NCBI RefSeq assembly: GCF_002865985.1 | Contig: NZ_LNDD01000001.1 | Location: 124,001-188,000, forward strand | Source of the DNA: Thermotoga sp. SG1 | GTDB lineage: Bacteria; Thermotogota; Thermotogae; Thermotogales; Thermotogaceae | DNA length: 64,000 bases | Direction of reading: 5' to 3' | Shown here: piece by piece, positions 36,531 to 45,421 of the stretch | Layout of the letters: every line of letters starts with the position of its first letter | How positions within the stretch are numbered: the stretch's first letter is position 1 | Translations under genes and position numbers: made by a program | The notes under the pieces: generated by a model | Told to the model about the DNA's origin: nothing | What the model saw: the letters and a program-made list of their open reading frames with translations, nothing else | Database searches by the model: none

Positions 36531-37415
36531 TTAGACTTCGTAGTAGACCCATTTTTTCGACAAAATGAACATCAATAAAGACACTACCGCGGAAATACAG
36601 AATAGTATTACTGCTTCCGCACTCGCGTAACCCAATCTGAAAGTTTTAAAGGCGTTGTAGTATATATCCAAACTTATCGCTTGAGTGACCTTCCCCGGTC
36701 CACCACCTGTGAGGGGATATATGAGGGTGAATGAAGCACTCAAAGAATTTATCGTAGCAGTAACTAGGTTGAAAAGGAGGATAGGAGATATCGTTGGTAA
36801 CGTGATCCTAAAGAATCTTGTTAAAGGTCCTGCACCATCTATCTCTGCCGCTTCGTAGAGTTCTTTGGGAACCTCTTTCAAAGCACTGTCAAATATGAGC
36901 ATCATCTGACCCGTGTAGAAAGTATAGATGTTGAGAACAGCAACTAACCACGTTACATAATTTGGATCCATCAACCAGTTTGGTGTATTTCTAATCCTTA
37001 TTAATGTTAACAGATAATTCACCACTCCCAATTCTTTGTTGAAAATCAACTGAAACGCGAAAGTTAAAGCAATCATCGGTACTACGGCAGGCACGAAATA
37101 GAAGAAACTGAATACTCTGACTCCTTTCACTTTTTGATTCAAAAGGAGAGCGGTAAAGAGTGCCCAACCAACAGACACAATGACGGAGAGTAACGTATAG
37201 AAAAGTGTGAATTTAAGGACCATCCAGAATTCTGATTCACTCCGAAACATCTTGATATAGTTCTCTAAACCAACCCACCTTGGAGGTGCTATTAAATCCC
37301 ATTTACAGAAGCTGAGGAGGATAACTGCTAAAATAGGTCCTCCAGTGAAAAGAATGAAACCTATGATCCATGGAGACACAAAAAGATAGGCTATAACGTT
37401 TTTTCTTTTTCCCAT
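36531..37415 (-). CDS. sugar ABC transporter permease, MalF-like (system 2)
   Basis: A 294-residue CUT1 permease; first segment AYLFVSPWIIGFILF, EAA loop ELYEAAEIDGAGPLTRF. I start it at ATG 37413-37415 because AAGGAGGT lies directly upstream; an open reading frame extends another 22 codons but through a hairpin and without a better ribosome site. It pairs with the MalG-like permease 18 bases downstream. Confidence 0.92.
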   Translation of the reverse strand: MGKRKNVIAYLFVSPWIIGFILFTGGPILAVILLSFCKWDLIAPPRWVGLENYIKMFRSESEFWMVLKFTLFYTLLSVIVSVGWALFTALLLNQKVKGVRVFSFFYFVPAVVPMIALTFAFQLIFNKELGVVNYLLTLIRIRNTPNWLMDPNYVTWLVAVLNIYTFYTGQMMLIFDSALKEVPKELYEAAEIDGAGPLTRFFRITLPTISPILLFNLVTATINSLSASFTLIYPLTGGGPGKVTQAISLDIYYNAFKTFRLGYASAEAVILFCISAVVSLLMFILSKKWVYYEV

Positions 37416-37455
37416 GGTATACCTCCTTGGTGTAACGTGAGTGACGTTTTCAAAT

Positions 37456-37473
37456 CGGGGGCAGACGCCCCCG
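37456..37473 (-). terminator. intercistronic hairpin after binding-protein gene 2
   Basis: A 7-bp stem CGGGGGC / GCCCCCG with a four-base loop, in the gap between the binding-protein gene and its permease genes. No T run follows, so it is more likely a partial terminator or a 3' end stabiliser that raises binding-protein output relative to permeases. Confidence 0.6.
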
Positions 37474-37481
37474 CAGGTCAT

Positions 37482-38735
37482 TTACTGGACCACTACCCTA
37501 TCCTCACCCAGGATGTCTTTTGCTTTTTCTATTGCTCTCTTGATAACGTCATCAACGGATATTTGGCCAAGAATAGCAGCGTTGAAATCTTTCACGAGAT
37601 CAAAGGTCAAACCAGGAGGTAACAACGTGTAGCCCCATTCGGCAAATTCTGCCGTCTTCTCTATAGCACTCCAGTTTCTAGGTCCTTTCGGTCCTTCCAC
37701 CTTGTAGTAACCCTTCTTAAGAATGGAAAGGCGAGCCGATGGATTACTGTACGCTGTATTGATCAGTTTCTGCCCTTCTTCACTCATGCAAAACTCTATG
37801 AACTTCCACGCGGCATCTTTTACTTTGCTTTTAGCATTGATGGCAAAGAAACCGGTATGAAGAGTTGAATATTGCCTTACACCCTTAGGAATAGGAGCTA
37901 CGTCCCAGCTGAAGTCCGTTATGTCCTTGTAAACAGATGTCATCCAACTTCCATTGAAGGCCATCGCAGCTTTCCCGGCCATGAAAAGATCAGCGGATAC
38001 AACACCCGATGTAGAAATTTGAGGTGATGCTACTACTTTGTATTTGTTCGTTAAATCGTACCACCAATTCAAGAACTTTCTGGCTCCTTCTCCGATGGCA
38101 AATCTTCCTTGCTCGTCTACTATTTTATCCCCGAATGTGCCTATCAGCGAGTACCACAGGCCTTGGAAACTCAACGCATCACAACCGTATTGAACAACTT
38201 TCCCGTCTTTTATAACTATTAACTTTTTCGCAGCTTCTTCGAAATCTTTCCACGTCCAGTTCTCATTTGGATACGGCACGCCTGCTTTATCGAACAGATC
38301 TTTGTTGTAGTACATTATCTCAGTCGCAAAACACCATGGCAGACCGTAAAGATGTCCTTGTAGTTCCATCAACTTTTTAACTGCTGGAATGAAGTCATCC
38401 AAGCTCAATTCCTTGCTTTGTTTAACGTACTCATCAAGAGGTATTATCCACCCTGCTCTGGCAAAATCCGCAAGATCTGCCTCCCACAAGCAAAGAACAT
38501 CGGGAGCATTTCCTGCGAGCGCCATGGTTCTGAGCTTTTGAGAGTACTCAGCTTCGGGTATCTGTATGAACTCTACCTTGATATTAGGATACTTTTCTTC
38601 AAAAGCCTTCACATAATTGTATGGATCTGGTGGTAGGGCATTCCAGTGAGCGTAACGAATAACGATGGTTTCATCCGCCAATCCCATCAAAACAAGTCCT
38701 ACCAGTAAACCTAAAAGCACAATCAACCTTTTCAT
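37482..38735 (-). CDS. sugar ABC transporter substrate-binding protein (system 2)
   Basis: A 417-residue exported solute-binding protein; signal peptide about residues 1-20 (MKRLIVLLGLLVGLVLMGLA), then IVIRYAHWNALPPDPYNYV and the family motif FEEKYPNIKVEFIQIP. Several tryptophans in the middle (ENWTWKDFEEAAKK, LPWCFATEIMYYNKDLF) would stack on sugar rings. It lies 32 bases after the GH127 gene in the same operon, so an arabinose-containing oligosaccharide is likely. Confidence 0.93.
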   Translation of the reverse strand: MKRLIVLLGLLVGLVLMGLADETIVIRYAHWNALPPDPYNYVKAFEEKYPNIKVEFIQIPEAEYSQKLRTMALAGNAPDVLCLWEADLADFARAGWIIPLDEYVKQSKELSLDDFIPAVKKLMELQGHLYGLPWCFATEIMYYNKDLFDKAGVPYPNENWTWKDFEEAAKKLIVIKDGKVVQYGCDALSFQGLWYSLIGTFGDKIVDEQGRFAIGEGARKFLNWWYDLTNKYKVVASPQISTSGVVSADLFMAGKAAMAFNGSWMTSVYKDITDFSWDVAPIPKGVRQYSTLHTGFFAINAKSKVKDAAWKFIEFCMSEEGQKLINTAYSNPSARLSILKKGYYKVEGPKGPRNWSAIEKTAEFAEWGYTLLPPGLTFDLVKDFNAAILGQISVDDVIKRAIEKAKDILGEDRVVVQ

Positions 38736-38767
38736 AAGTTAACACCCCCTCCAGAAATATTGATGCC

Positions 38768-40636
38768 TTAAACCTTTCTCAACAACCACACCGCCATAGC
38801 ACCGGGCTTTCTGTTTGCCCACATGTGATAGGGAACAAGGGTGAATTCTACCTCTCTTTCCTTGGGCTCAGAGATCTTTCTGTACAATTTCCCTTCCCAT
38901 TCAGAAATGCTCAGCGCTCTTCCTTTTCCCTTGAGAAACACCGCTTTTCTGTCGAGTATCTCTCCTTTTTCTTCTCTCAAATCCATCGAATCCACCACGA
39001 GTGTCCATACGTGGAAGTCAGGATTGTCTACCTGTTCGACACAGTAGACGACAGGACCTCTTCTCACAGCGACCTTCCCAAGATCGTCCCTCACAAACGG
39101 ATGTGCTTCAAGAAGTTCTGGTTTCATAGGAAGCAACAGTTCTACCCTGTGTGTTCCTTTCCAATTTCGACTCAACTTCACGTAGCCATTCTGCGGTTCA
39201 AGATCCAGCGCCTTACCATCCACCCTCAAAGTGAAGTCATCTGCCCAGGAAGGGATCCTGAGATGCACGGAGAATGGTTCTTCAATATCGGTCTCGATAG
39301 TTAAAACTATCTCACCACTCCAGGGATAGTCCGTTTCCTGTTCTATCTTCACGGTCGATCCTTTGAAATCCACCGCTGCTGTGCTTTTTTCGTACAGATG
39401 GACCTGCACTCCATCGCTTGATGTGGTGTACATGTACCCCGGGAAAGATGCGATGAATCTTGCAAGGTTTGGAGGGCAGCATGCACAGTCGAACCATTTT
39501 TGTCTTCTTGTTCTTCCGAAATCTTCCAGTGGATTGAAATAAAAGTAATGTTTCCCATCGAGGGATATTCCTGAGAGAAGCCCGTTGTAGAGAACCTGTT
39601 CCATCACATCTGCAAATTTTCCATCGCCTGTTGCAAGAAGCATCCTGAAGTTCCACATAAAATTGGCTATCGATGCACAAGATTCAGCGTACGATCTTTT
39701 GTTCGAAAGTTCGTACTCTTCACCGAAAGACTCCCAATCGTGCCTTGAACCAGCACCCCCTGTGATGTACATCTTCTTTGTCACAAAATTTTCCCAGAGC
39801 CTGTTGAGAGCCTGCCAGATCTTCTTGTCACCTGTCTCAAGATAAAGATCGGCGGCACCAGCGCAAAGATAGAGTGCTCTCACAGCGTGTCCCGTGATCT
39901 CTTCCAGTTCTACAAAGGGTTTATGATCGATGAAGTATTCCGGCCCAGGATTTCTTGGTACACTGGCGAGCCCTTTTCCACGTGCGTAGATGAAGTATTT
40001 TGCAAGATCCAGATATTTCCTCTCTCCCGTCTCCCTGTAGAGTTCAACGAGTGCCATTTCCACTTCGGGATGCCCTGGTGCTCCTTCCTTCTTTCCAGGT
40101 CCAAAGGTGTTGTAGATATGATCTGCAAACCTCTTTGCTGCATTGAAGAGTGTGTCTTTACTGGTTACCCTTTTGTGTGCAACGGCAGCCTGAATCAGGT
40201 GTCCTGCGTTGTAGAGTTCGTGGTTCCATGCAAGGTTCGTCCAACGTTCTTTCTTCCTTTCTCCAGAAAGGTATGTTCCAAGGTAGCCGTCTTCATCCTG
40301 TGCTGCTTTTACCTCTTCTATCACGCTGTCAAGGATCCTCTCCAGTTCTGGTATTTCTCTGTTCGCCAAAGCAAAAGAGACTGCTTCAGACCATTTGTAA
40401 ACATCTGTATCATCGAAGGGAAAGAGTGTTCTGTAAGAACCTTTCATCTTTCCAGAGGCGATCCTGAAGTTATCCAGTCTTCCTGTGCTTTCTAGAAGAT
40501 CGTATTGAGTAGGAAGAGTGACGTTGACGAGGGTTTCAAAATATTTACCCATGAATCCATTTACCCTCACAGAACCAACAGGTACTGTTTTGAGTTTTGC
40601 ATAAGGACTTTTGGAAACGTTGATGATCTTAGACAT
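38768..40636 (-). CDS. beta-L-arabinofuranosidase family protein, GH127
   Basis: A 622-residue cytoplasmic enzyme of the former DUF1680 family. The zinc-thiolate active site known from Bifidobacterium HypBA1 is conserved: E302 (HDWESFGE), E318 and C320 (SYAESCAS), C386 and C387 (DCACCPPN), where the first Cys of the CC pair is the nucleophile. It would cleave beta-linked L-arabinofuranose from imported oligosaccharides. I start at ATG 40634-40636 with a perfect GGAGGT; the frame is open 49 codons further but overlaps the permease gene. It matches TM0280. Confidence 0.92.
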   Translation of the reverse strand: MSKIINVSKSPYAKLKTVPVGSVRVNGFMGKYFETLVNVTLPTQYDLLESTGRLDNFRIASGKMKGSYRTLFPFDDTDVYKWSEAVSFALANREIPELERILDSVIEEVKAAQDEDGYLGTYLSGERKKERWTNLAWNHELYNAGHLIQAAVAHKRVTSKDTLFNAAKRFADHIYNTFGPGKKEGAPGHPEVEMALVELYRETGERKYLDLAKYFIYARGKGLASVPRNPGPEYFIDHKPFVELEEITGHAVRALYLCAGAADLYLETGDKKIWQALNRLWENFVTKKMYITGGAGSRHDWESFGEEYELSNKRSYAESCASIANFMWNFRMLLATGDGKFADVMEQVLYNGLLSGISLDGKHYFYFNPLEDFGRTRRQKWFDCACCPPNLARFIASFPGYMYTTSSDGVQVHLYEKSTAAVDFKGSTVKIEQETDYPWSGEIVLTIETDIEEPFSVHLRIPSWADDFTLRVDGKALDLEPQNGYVKLSRNWKGTHRVELLLPMKPELLEAHPFVRDDLGKVAVRRGPVVYCVEQVDNPDFHVWTLVVDSMDLREEKGEILDRKAVFLKGKGRALSISEWEGKLYRKISEPKEREVEFTLVPYHMWANRKPGAMAVWLLRKV

Positions 40637-40656
40637 GAGCAAACCTCCTTTGCCTT

Positions 40657-41511
40657 TTATCCTTTCACCGCTCCGAAGGTGAGTCCTCTGATGAGATATC
40701 TCTGAGCGATGATGGCGAATAACACAACCGGAAGCATTGTGACTATTCCGGCGGCGGAGAGTGGTCCCCATGCGACTCTCCATCCCGTGATGTACCTTCC
40801 AAGGAAGATGGGAAGTGTTTGAGCACGTGCGTCGTTCGTTAAAACCAAGGCTAAGAGGAACTCTCCCCAGCTCTGTATGAGTGAGAGAACGGCAACCGCC
40901 GCAAGTCCAGGAGCACTCAAAGGAAGGACCACGTAGAAGAAGGCTTGAAAAGGAGTGGCACCGTCTACATAGGCCGCTTCATCTATCTCTCTTGGAATCT
41001 CCCTGAAGAAGCTTATGAGAAGCCACACACCAAGGGGTACCACTATGACAAGATGGGAAAGTATGAGCGCCCACCAGGTGTTTATGAGTCTCAGCTTTGT
41101 GAATATCACGTACAGCGGAACGGCAGAAACGATGGGCGGTAGCATCCTGATGGAAATGATCCACTCCGCAAGGAATGGACCTCCCACTTTGTAGCGTGCT
41201 ATAGCGTAAGCAGCAAGGGCACTGATCACCGTTCCTATGAGGGCCACGGAAACACCGACAACGATACTGTTTCTAAGGTATGGAAAGATGTTCTCAATGG
41301 AGCCTGTCGTACCACCGAACACCTCCGTTTCCTTTGCTCCAAAAAAGTTGGAAAGGGTGGGCCTTGTCGGAAAGAACTTCGGCGGCATGGTGAACCACTC
41401 GTTCGAAGACTTGAAGGCCGTGATAACAAGCCAGTACACAGGAAACAGGAAGAATATCAGACAAACAACAACGAGGATGTATCTTACAACTTTAAGGATT
41501 TTCTTCATCAT
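40657..41511 (-). CDS. sugar ABC transporter permease, MalG-like (system 1)
   Basis: A 284-residue CUT1 permease with six membrane segments and the EAA loop EIDEAAYVDGATPFQAF. Its start overlaps the stop of the MalF-like gene in an ATGA. The counterpart in T. maritima is TM0279. It lies upstream of the GH127 gene by 20 bases, linking import to intracellular hydrolysis. Confidence 0.93.
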   Translation of the reverse strand: MMKKILKVVRYILVVVCLIFFLFPVYWLVITAFKSSNEWFTMPPKFFPTRPTLSNFFGAKETEVFGGTTGSIENIFPYLRNSIVVGVSVALIGTVISALAAYAIARYKVGGPFLAEWIISIRMLPPIVSAVPLYVIFTKLRLINTWWALILSHLVIVVPLGVWLLISFFREIPREIDEAAYVDGATPFQAFFYVVLPLSAPGLAAVAVLSLIQSWGEFLLALVLTNDARAQTLPIFLGRYITGWRVAWGPLSAAGIVTMLPVVLFAIIAQRYLIRGLTFGAVKG

Positions 41512-42392
41512 TCTTCACCCCCGAATCCCAACTGCTGCCTCATCCTCACAAGTCTGAAGACCACGTTCACAAGGACTATGGCTACGATCAAAAGCAACAC
41601 ACTCAGCGCTGACGCATAGCCGATGTTCCATCCAAACGAGATCCCAATCTTGTAGATGTAAAAACTGTAGGTGTGGGTTGCAGAACCTGGACCACCCCAG
41701 GTGGTCATGAAGACGATATCGAAGGTTTTCAGGCAGTCGATGATCCTCAGGACAAGAGCAACAAGAATCAAAGGCCTTAGAAGGGGAAACTCCACATGAA
41801 GAAATACCTTTCCCCAGTCAGCACCATCCACGCGGGCTGCATCGATGAGATCCTGAGGGATGGATTGAAGACCAGCATAGATCATGAGGAAGATGAAAGG
41901 AGTCCACTGCCAGATGTCTATTATTATGATTCCAAGTTGCGCGTAGAATGGATCACCGAGCCACGAGATCTTGGGAACACCGAAGAAAGAAAGAAACCAA
42001 TTCACTGGTCCAAACGCGAAGTTGTAGAGCATTTTCCAGGCAACACCGGAAACGGCTGGTGGAATCATCATGGGAATGAGAAGAGAGGATCTGATGATTT
42101 TTTCTCCTTTGACTCCTCTTATCAAAAAAGCAATGAGAACTCCAAGAACCAATTCCAGTGGAACAGCGATTGCAAGTAGTTTGACAGTGAATTTCATAGA
42201 TTCGATGGCTGTTGAATCTCTGAAAATCTGAAAATAATTCGAAAGGCCAATGAAATGTGTCTCGGCACTTTTTGACAGGTCGTAATCCCTGAAAGAAGCC
42301 CAGATCATGAAACCAAAGGGATATATCGTCATCGCAAGAAAGAGAGCAAGAACAGGAAGGACCATCAACCAGGGAACGATTCTTCGTTTCAT
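41508..42392 (-). CDS. sugar ABC transporter permease, MalF-like (system 1)
   Basis: A 294-residue CUT1 permease; first segment WLMVLPVLALFLAM, EAA loop DLIDAARVDGADWGKVF. The start is uncertain. The ATG at 42390-42392 gives the expected N-terminus, but its Shine-Dalgarno AAGGAGGTGAA is separated from it by a G5C/GC5 hairpin; folding would bring them to about 12 bases. A GTG in the same frame at the ribosome site itself would give a 306-residue protein. It matches TM0278. Confidence 0.9.
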   Translation of the reverse strand: MKRRIVPWLMVLPVLALFLAMTIYPFGFMIWASFRDYDLSKSAETHFIGLSNYFQIFRDSTAIESMKFTVKLLAIAVPLELVLGVLIAFLIRGVKGEKIIRSSLLIPMMIPPAVSGVAWKMLYNFAFGPVNWFLSFFGVPKISWLGDPFYAQLGIIIIDIWQWTPFIFLMIYAGLQSIPQDLIDAARVDGADWGKVFLHVEFPLLRPLILVALVLRIIDCLKTFDIVFMTTWGGPGSATHTYSFYIYKIGISFGWNIGYASALSVLLLIVAIVLVNVVFRLVRMRQQLGFGGEE

Positions 42393-42399
42393 ATGGAAA

Positions 42400-42415
42400 G
42401 GGGGCAGAAGCCCCC
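42400..42415 (-). other. hairpin between Shine-Dalgarno and permease start (system 1)
   Basis: A 6-bp stem GGGGGC / GCCCCC with a TTCT loop, located between the AAGGAGGTGAA just after the binding-protein stop and the permease ATG. It may terminate part of the transcripts or set translation efficiency by bringing the ribosome site near the start. Confidence 0.6.
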
Positions 42416-42426
42416 TCTTCACCTCC

Positions 42427-43737
42427 TTATTTTCCGAGAATCTCTTCCCACTTCTTTGCAAGATCGTTCAACGTTTCCATGGAGAGTGGAAGTTCTCCGG
42501 AGAGGATCTTGGAGAAGGTTTCAACGGTGATGTCTTCGAGTCTTGGTTCTTCCGGAATCCTTGGTCTGTGAGTCTGCGTGACGTACGTCACCTCAAGGGC
42601 TGGCACTCTGGGATCGGCTGCTCTCACTTCTGGATCCTTGAGGGTTGAGATCCTGGCCGGTGCGACTGCAAATCTTAAGAATTTGTTCTTGTCTGCCCAT
42701 TTGCTGGTAGCAAAGACGATGAACTTGAACGCTGCTATCTTCTTTTCTTCGGGTATGAACTTGTTGATACCGAGTGCCCACTGACCGCTCACAGAACGCC
42801 CTGGCATAGGAATGATTCCAACTTTATCTTCTCCAAGCGTGTTTTTAAAGATCAAGTACGGTCCTGTCCACTGGGGTACCATAGCAACGAGCCCCTGGTT
42901 GAAGTATTCGATCGTTTCACCGTAGTCAGAACCGAGCGGATCTGGGCTGTAGGGCATGAGTTTCTTCATCATCTCGAGGGCTTTCAATCCTTCTTCGCTG
43001 TTGAAGGCAGGTTTGTGGTCGGCGGTGAAGTACTCTCCGTACTCAAGATCGGCGGTTCCGTGCCTCATGATGCCAAGAGGAGCGTTTCTGTACTCTCCAA
43101 AGAACAGCAAGTACATGTAGAAAAGAGTGTGCGTTCTTGGGAACATGAGAGCGATTCCGTATTCGGTAGGAGAGTTCTTGTTGTATTTCTTGGTGAAAAA
43201 CTGTGCTATCTCTACCACTTCCTCCCAGGTTGTCGGCAGTGTGAGCTCTCTACCGTACTTTTCTTTGAACGCCTGTTTTATCTTCGGATCTTCGAAGAGA
43301 TCTTTTCTGTAGTAGAAGAGCATCGTGTTGTTGTAGAACGGAAGACCTATGAGCCTTCCCTGCCACTTTCCAGATTCTTCCAGAACCTGCGGTATGAAGT
43401 CGTCCAGATCGTAATCTTCTGGAACGAGTTCTGGGTGCTGTTTCATGAACTCACCAAGATCTACCAGACCAAAAGAAACTGCTCCTGTGGTCATGACATC
43501 GTAGGTGAACGCATCGAACGATCCTGCCTGGGATCTGAGATCCTGAAGAAGTTTCGGGTACAACACTTCCCATGAGAGAGGTACGATCTCCACCTGGATA
43601 TCAGGGTTTTGCTTCATGAATTCTTGTGCGAGCCATTTCAAAGCGTCTGCGTTGTCTGGAGAGCAAAGAACCGAGATCTTAACCGAGAAGATGAGGGCTG
43701 CTACAACGAGGAAGACCACCAGGAAAAGTCTTTTCAT
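42427..43737 (-). CDS. sugar ABC transporter substrate-binding protein (system 1)
   Basis: A 436-residue exported solute-binding protein of the CUT1 type. The signal peptide covers about residues 1-18 (MKRLFLVVFLVVAALIFS), then ISVLCSPDNADALKWL and FMKQNPDIQVEIVPLSW. I start it at ATG 43735-43737 with a GGGGGG ribosome site; five more in-frame codons upstream lack one. It heads the seven-gene operon to 35691 and sits behind an AraR-type operator, divergent from araA. It matches TM0277. Confidence 0.94.
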   Translation of the reverse strand: MKRLFLVVFLVVAALIFSVKISVLCSPDNADALKWLAQEFMKQNPDIQVEIVPLSWEVLYPKLLQDLRSQAGSFDAFTYDVMTTGAVSFGLVDLGEFMKQHPELVPEDYDLDDFIPQVLEESGKWQGRLIGLPFYNNTMLFYYRKDLFEDPKIKQAFKEKYGRELTLPTTWEEVVEIAQFFTKKYNKNSPTEYGIALMFPRTHTLFYMYLLFFGEYRNAPLGIMRHGTADLEYGEYFTADHKPAFNSEEGLKALEMMKKLMPYSPDPLGSDYGETIEYFNQGLVAMVPQWTGPYLIFKNTLGEDKVGIIPMPGRSVSGQWALGINKFIPEEKKIAAFKFIVFATSKWADKNKFLRFAVAPARISTLKDPEVRAADPRVPALEVTYVTQTHRPRIPEEPRLEDITVETFSKILSGELPLSMETLNDLAKKWEEILGK

Positions 43738-43770
43738 AACAATCCCCCCCACTCAAAAATGGTTGGTAAC

Positions 43771-43792
43771 GGTACGTACCAGTTGAAGTATA
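43771..43792 (-). promoter_or_regulatory. AraR-type operator and -10 box of the system 1/GH127/system 2 operon
   Basis: GGTACGTACC (43771-43780), a perfect palindrome, just downstream of a minus-strand TATACT (43787-43792). No convincing -35 lies at the usual spacing. The operator would overlap the start of transcription. Confidence 0.75.
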
Positions 43793-43873
43793 TCACATCT
43801 GTCAATAAAGAATCATCCTACAGTCAATTTGTTAACATTTGCTTCCCGGTCATTCTGTTAGGATACGTATAAA

Positions 43874-43896
43874 GGTACGTACTTTTGTGCTATACT
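43874..43896 (+). promoter_or_regulatory. AraR-type operator and extended -10 promoter of araA
   Basis: The core GTACGTAC at 43875-43882, in the context TAAAGGTACGTACTTTTGT, is followed by TGCTATACT, an extended -10 (TATACT at 43891-43896). The operator lies in the spacer upstream of the -10, so bound AraR would exclude polymerase. With the site at 43771-43780 it brackets the divergent control region. Confidence 0.8.
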
Positions 43897-43930
43897 ATGA
43901 TGATGAACACATCAGAAGGGAGGTTGGAGA

Positions 43931-45421
43931 ATGATCGATCTCAAGCAATACGAGTTCTGGTTTCTTGTCGGCAGCCAGTATCTTTACGGTCTGGAAACGT
44001 TGAAAAAGGTAGAGCAGCAGGCAGGCAGGATAGTTGAGGCACTGAACGATGACCCCATTTTTCCCTCAAAGATCGTTCTGAAACCCGTTTTGAAAAGCTC
44101 CGCCGAGATTAGGGAGATCTTCGAAAAGGCAAATGCGGAACCAAAATGCGCCGGTGTCATCGTGTGGATGCACACGTTCTCACCTTCGAAGATGTGGATA
44201 AGAGGGCTTTCCATCAATAAAAAACCCCTGCTTCACCTACACACCCAGTACAACAGGGAGATCCCGTGGGATACGATCGATATGGACTACATGAACCTGA
44301 ACCAATCCGCACACGGTGACAGAGAACACGGATACATCCACGCAAGGATGAGACTTCCAAGGAAGGTCGTGGTGGGACACTGGGAAGACAGAGAGGTCAG
44401 GGAAAAGATAGCAAAATGGATGAGAGTTGCGTGTGCGATACAGGACGGAAGAACGGGTCAGATCGTAAGGTTCGGCGATAACATGAGAGAAGTTGCCAGC
44501 ACCGAGGGAGACAAGGTGGAGGCACAGATAAAACTCGGTTGGTCTATAAACACCTGGGGCGTTGGAGAACTCGCCGAAAGGGTGAAAGAAGTTCCAGAAA
44601 ACGAAGTGAAAGAATTGTTGAAAGAGTACAGAGAAAGGTACATCATGCCAGAGGACGAATACAGTCTCAAAGCGATAAAAGAGCAAGCAAAGATAGAGAT
44701 CGCACTGAGGGAGTTTCTGAAAGAGAAGAACGCCATCGCCTTTACCACCACTTTCGAAGATCTTCACGATCTTCCACAACTTCCAGGTCTTGCGGTTCAA
44801 AGGCTCATGGAAGAAGGATACGGATTCGGTGCTGAGGGAGACTGGAAAGCAGCGGGGCTTGTGAGAGCCCTGAAGGTCATGGGAACGGGTCTTCCTGGTG
44901 GAACTTCCTTCATGGAAGATTACACCTACCATCTCACTCCCGGAAACGAACTCGTACTTGGGGCACACATGCTTGAAGTGTGTCCTACGATTGCTAAAGA
45001 AAAACCTCGAATAGAGGTTCATCCCCTCAGTATCGGTGGAAAAGCAGATCCCGCACGCCTTGTCTTCGACGGACAAGAAGGTTCCGCGGTAAACGCATCG
45101 ATCGTTGACATGGGAAACAGATTCAGACTGGTTGTGAACAAGGTGTTGTCTGTTCCTATAGAAAGAAAAATGCCCAAACTTCCAACGGCAAGGGTATTGT
45201 GGAAGCCGCTTCCTGATTTCAAGAGGGCGACGACCGCGTGGATTCTCGCTGGAGGATCACATCATACAGCCTTCTCAACGGCGGTGGATGTGGAGTACCT
45301 CATCGACTGGGCGGAAGCTTTGGAGATAGAGTATCTTGTCATAGATGAAAATCTGGATCTGGAGAACTTCAAAAAGGAACTGAGATGGAACGAACTCTAT
45401 TGGGGGATCTTGAAAAGATGA
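43931..45421 (+). CDS. araA: L-arabinose isomerase
   Basis: A 496-residue enzyme, the usual length for AraA. Metal and catalytic residues are visible in TTTFEDLHDLP, GFGAEGDWKAAG, TSFMEDYTYHL and GAHMLEVCPT, with AGGSHHTAFS near the C-terminus. It converts L-arabinose to L-ribulose with Mn or Co. A GGGAGGTTGG ribosome site precedes the ATG. It stands alone on the plus strand under its own operator and ends in a terminator shared with araR. It matches TM0276. Confidence 0.98.
   Translation: MIDLKQYEFWFLVGSQYLYGLETLKKVEQQAGRIVEALNDDPIFPSKIVLKPVLKSSAEIREIFEKANAEPKCAGVIVWMHTFSPSKMWIRGLSINKKPLLHLHTQYNREIPWDTIDMDYMNLNQSAHGDREHGYIHARMRLPRKVVVGHWEDREVREKIAKWMRVACAIQDGRTGQIVRFGDNMREVASTEGDKVEAQIKLGWSINTWGVGELAERVKEVPENEVKELLKEYRERYIMPEDEYSLKAIKEQAKIEIALREFLKEKNAIAFTTTFEDLHDLPQLPGLAVQRLMEEGYGFGAEGDWKAAGLVRALKVMGTGLPGGTSFMEDYTYHLTPGNELVLGAHMLEVCPTIAKEKPRIEVHPLSIGGKADPARLVFDGQEGSAVNASIVDMGNRFRLVVNKVLSVPIERKMPKLPTARVLWKPLPDFKRATTAWILAGGSHHTAFSTAVDVEYLIDWAEALEIEYLVIDENLDLENFKKELRWNELYWGILKR

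Noticed and set aside
42578-42591. A perfect 14-base palindrome GTGACGTACGTCAC as a fifth AraR operator
   Set aside because: It lies inside the binding-protein coding sequence and is centred on TA instead of the CG centre of the GTACGTAC sites.
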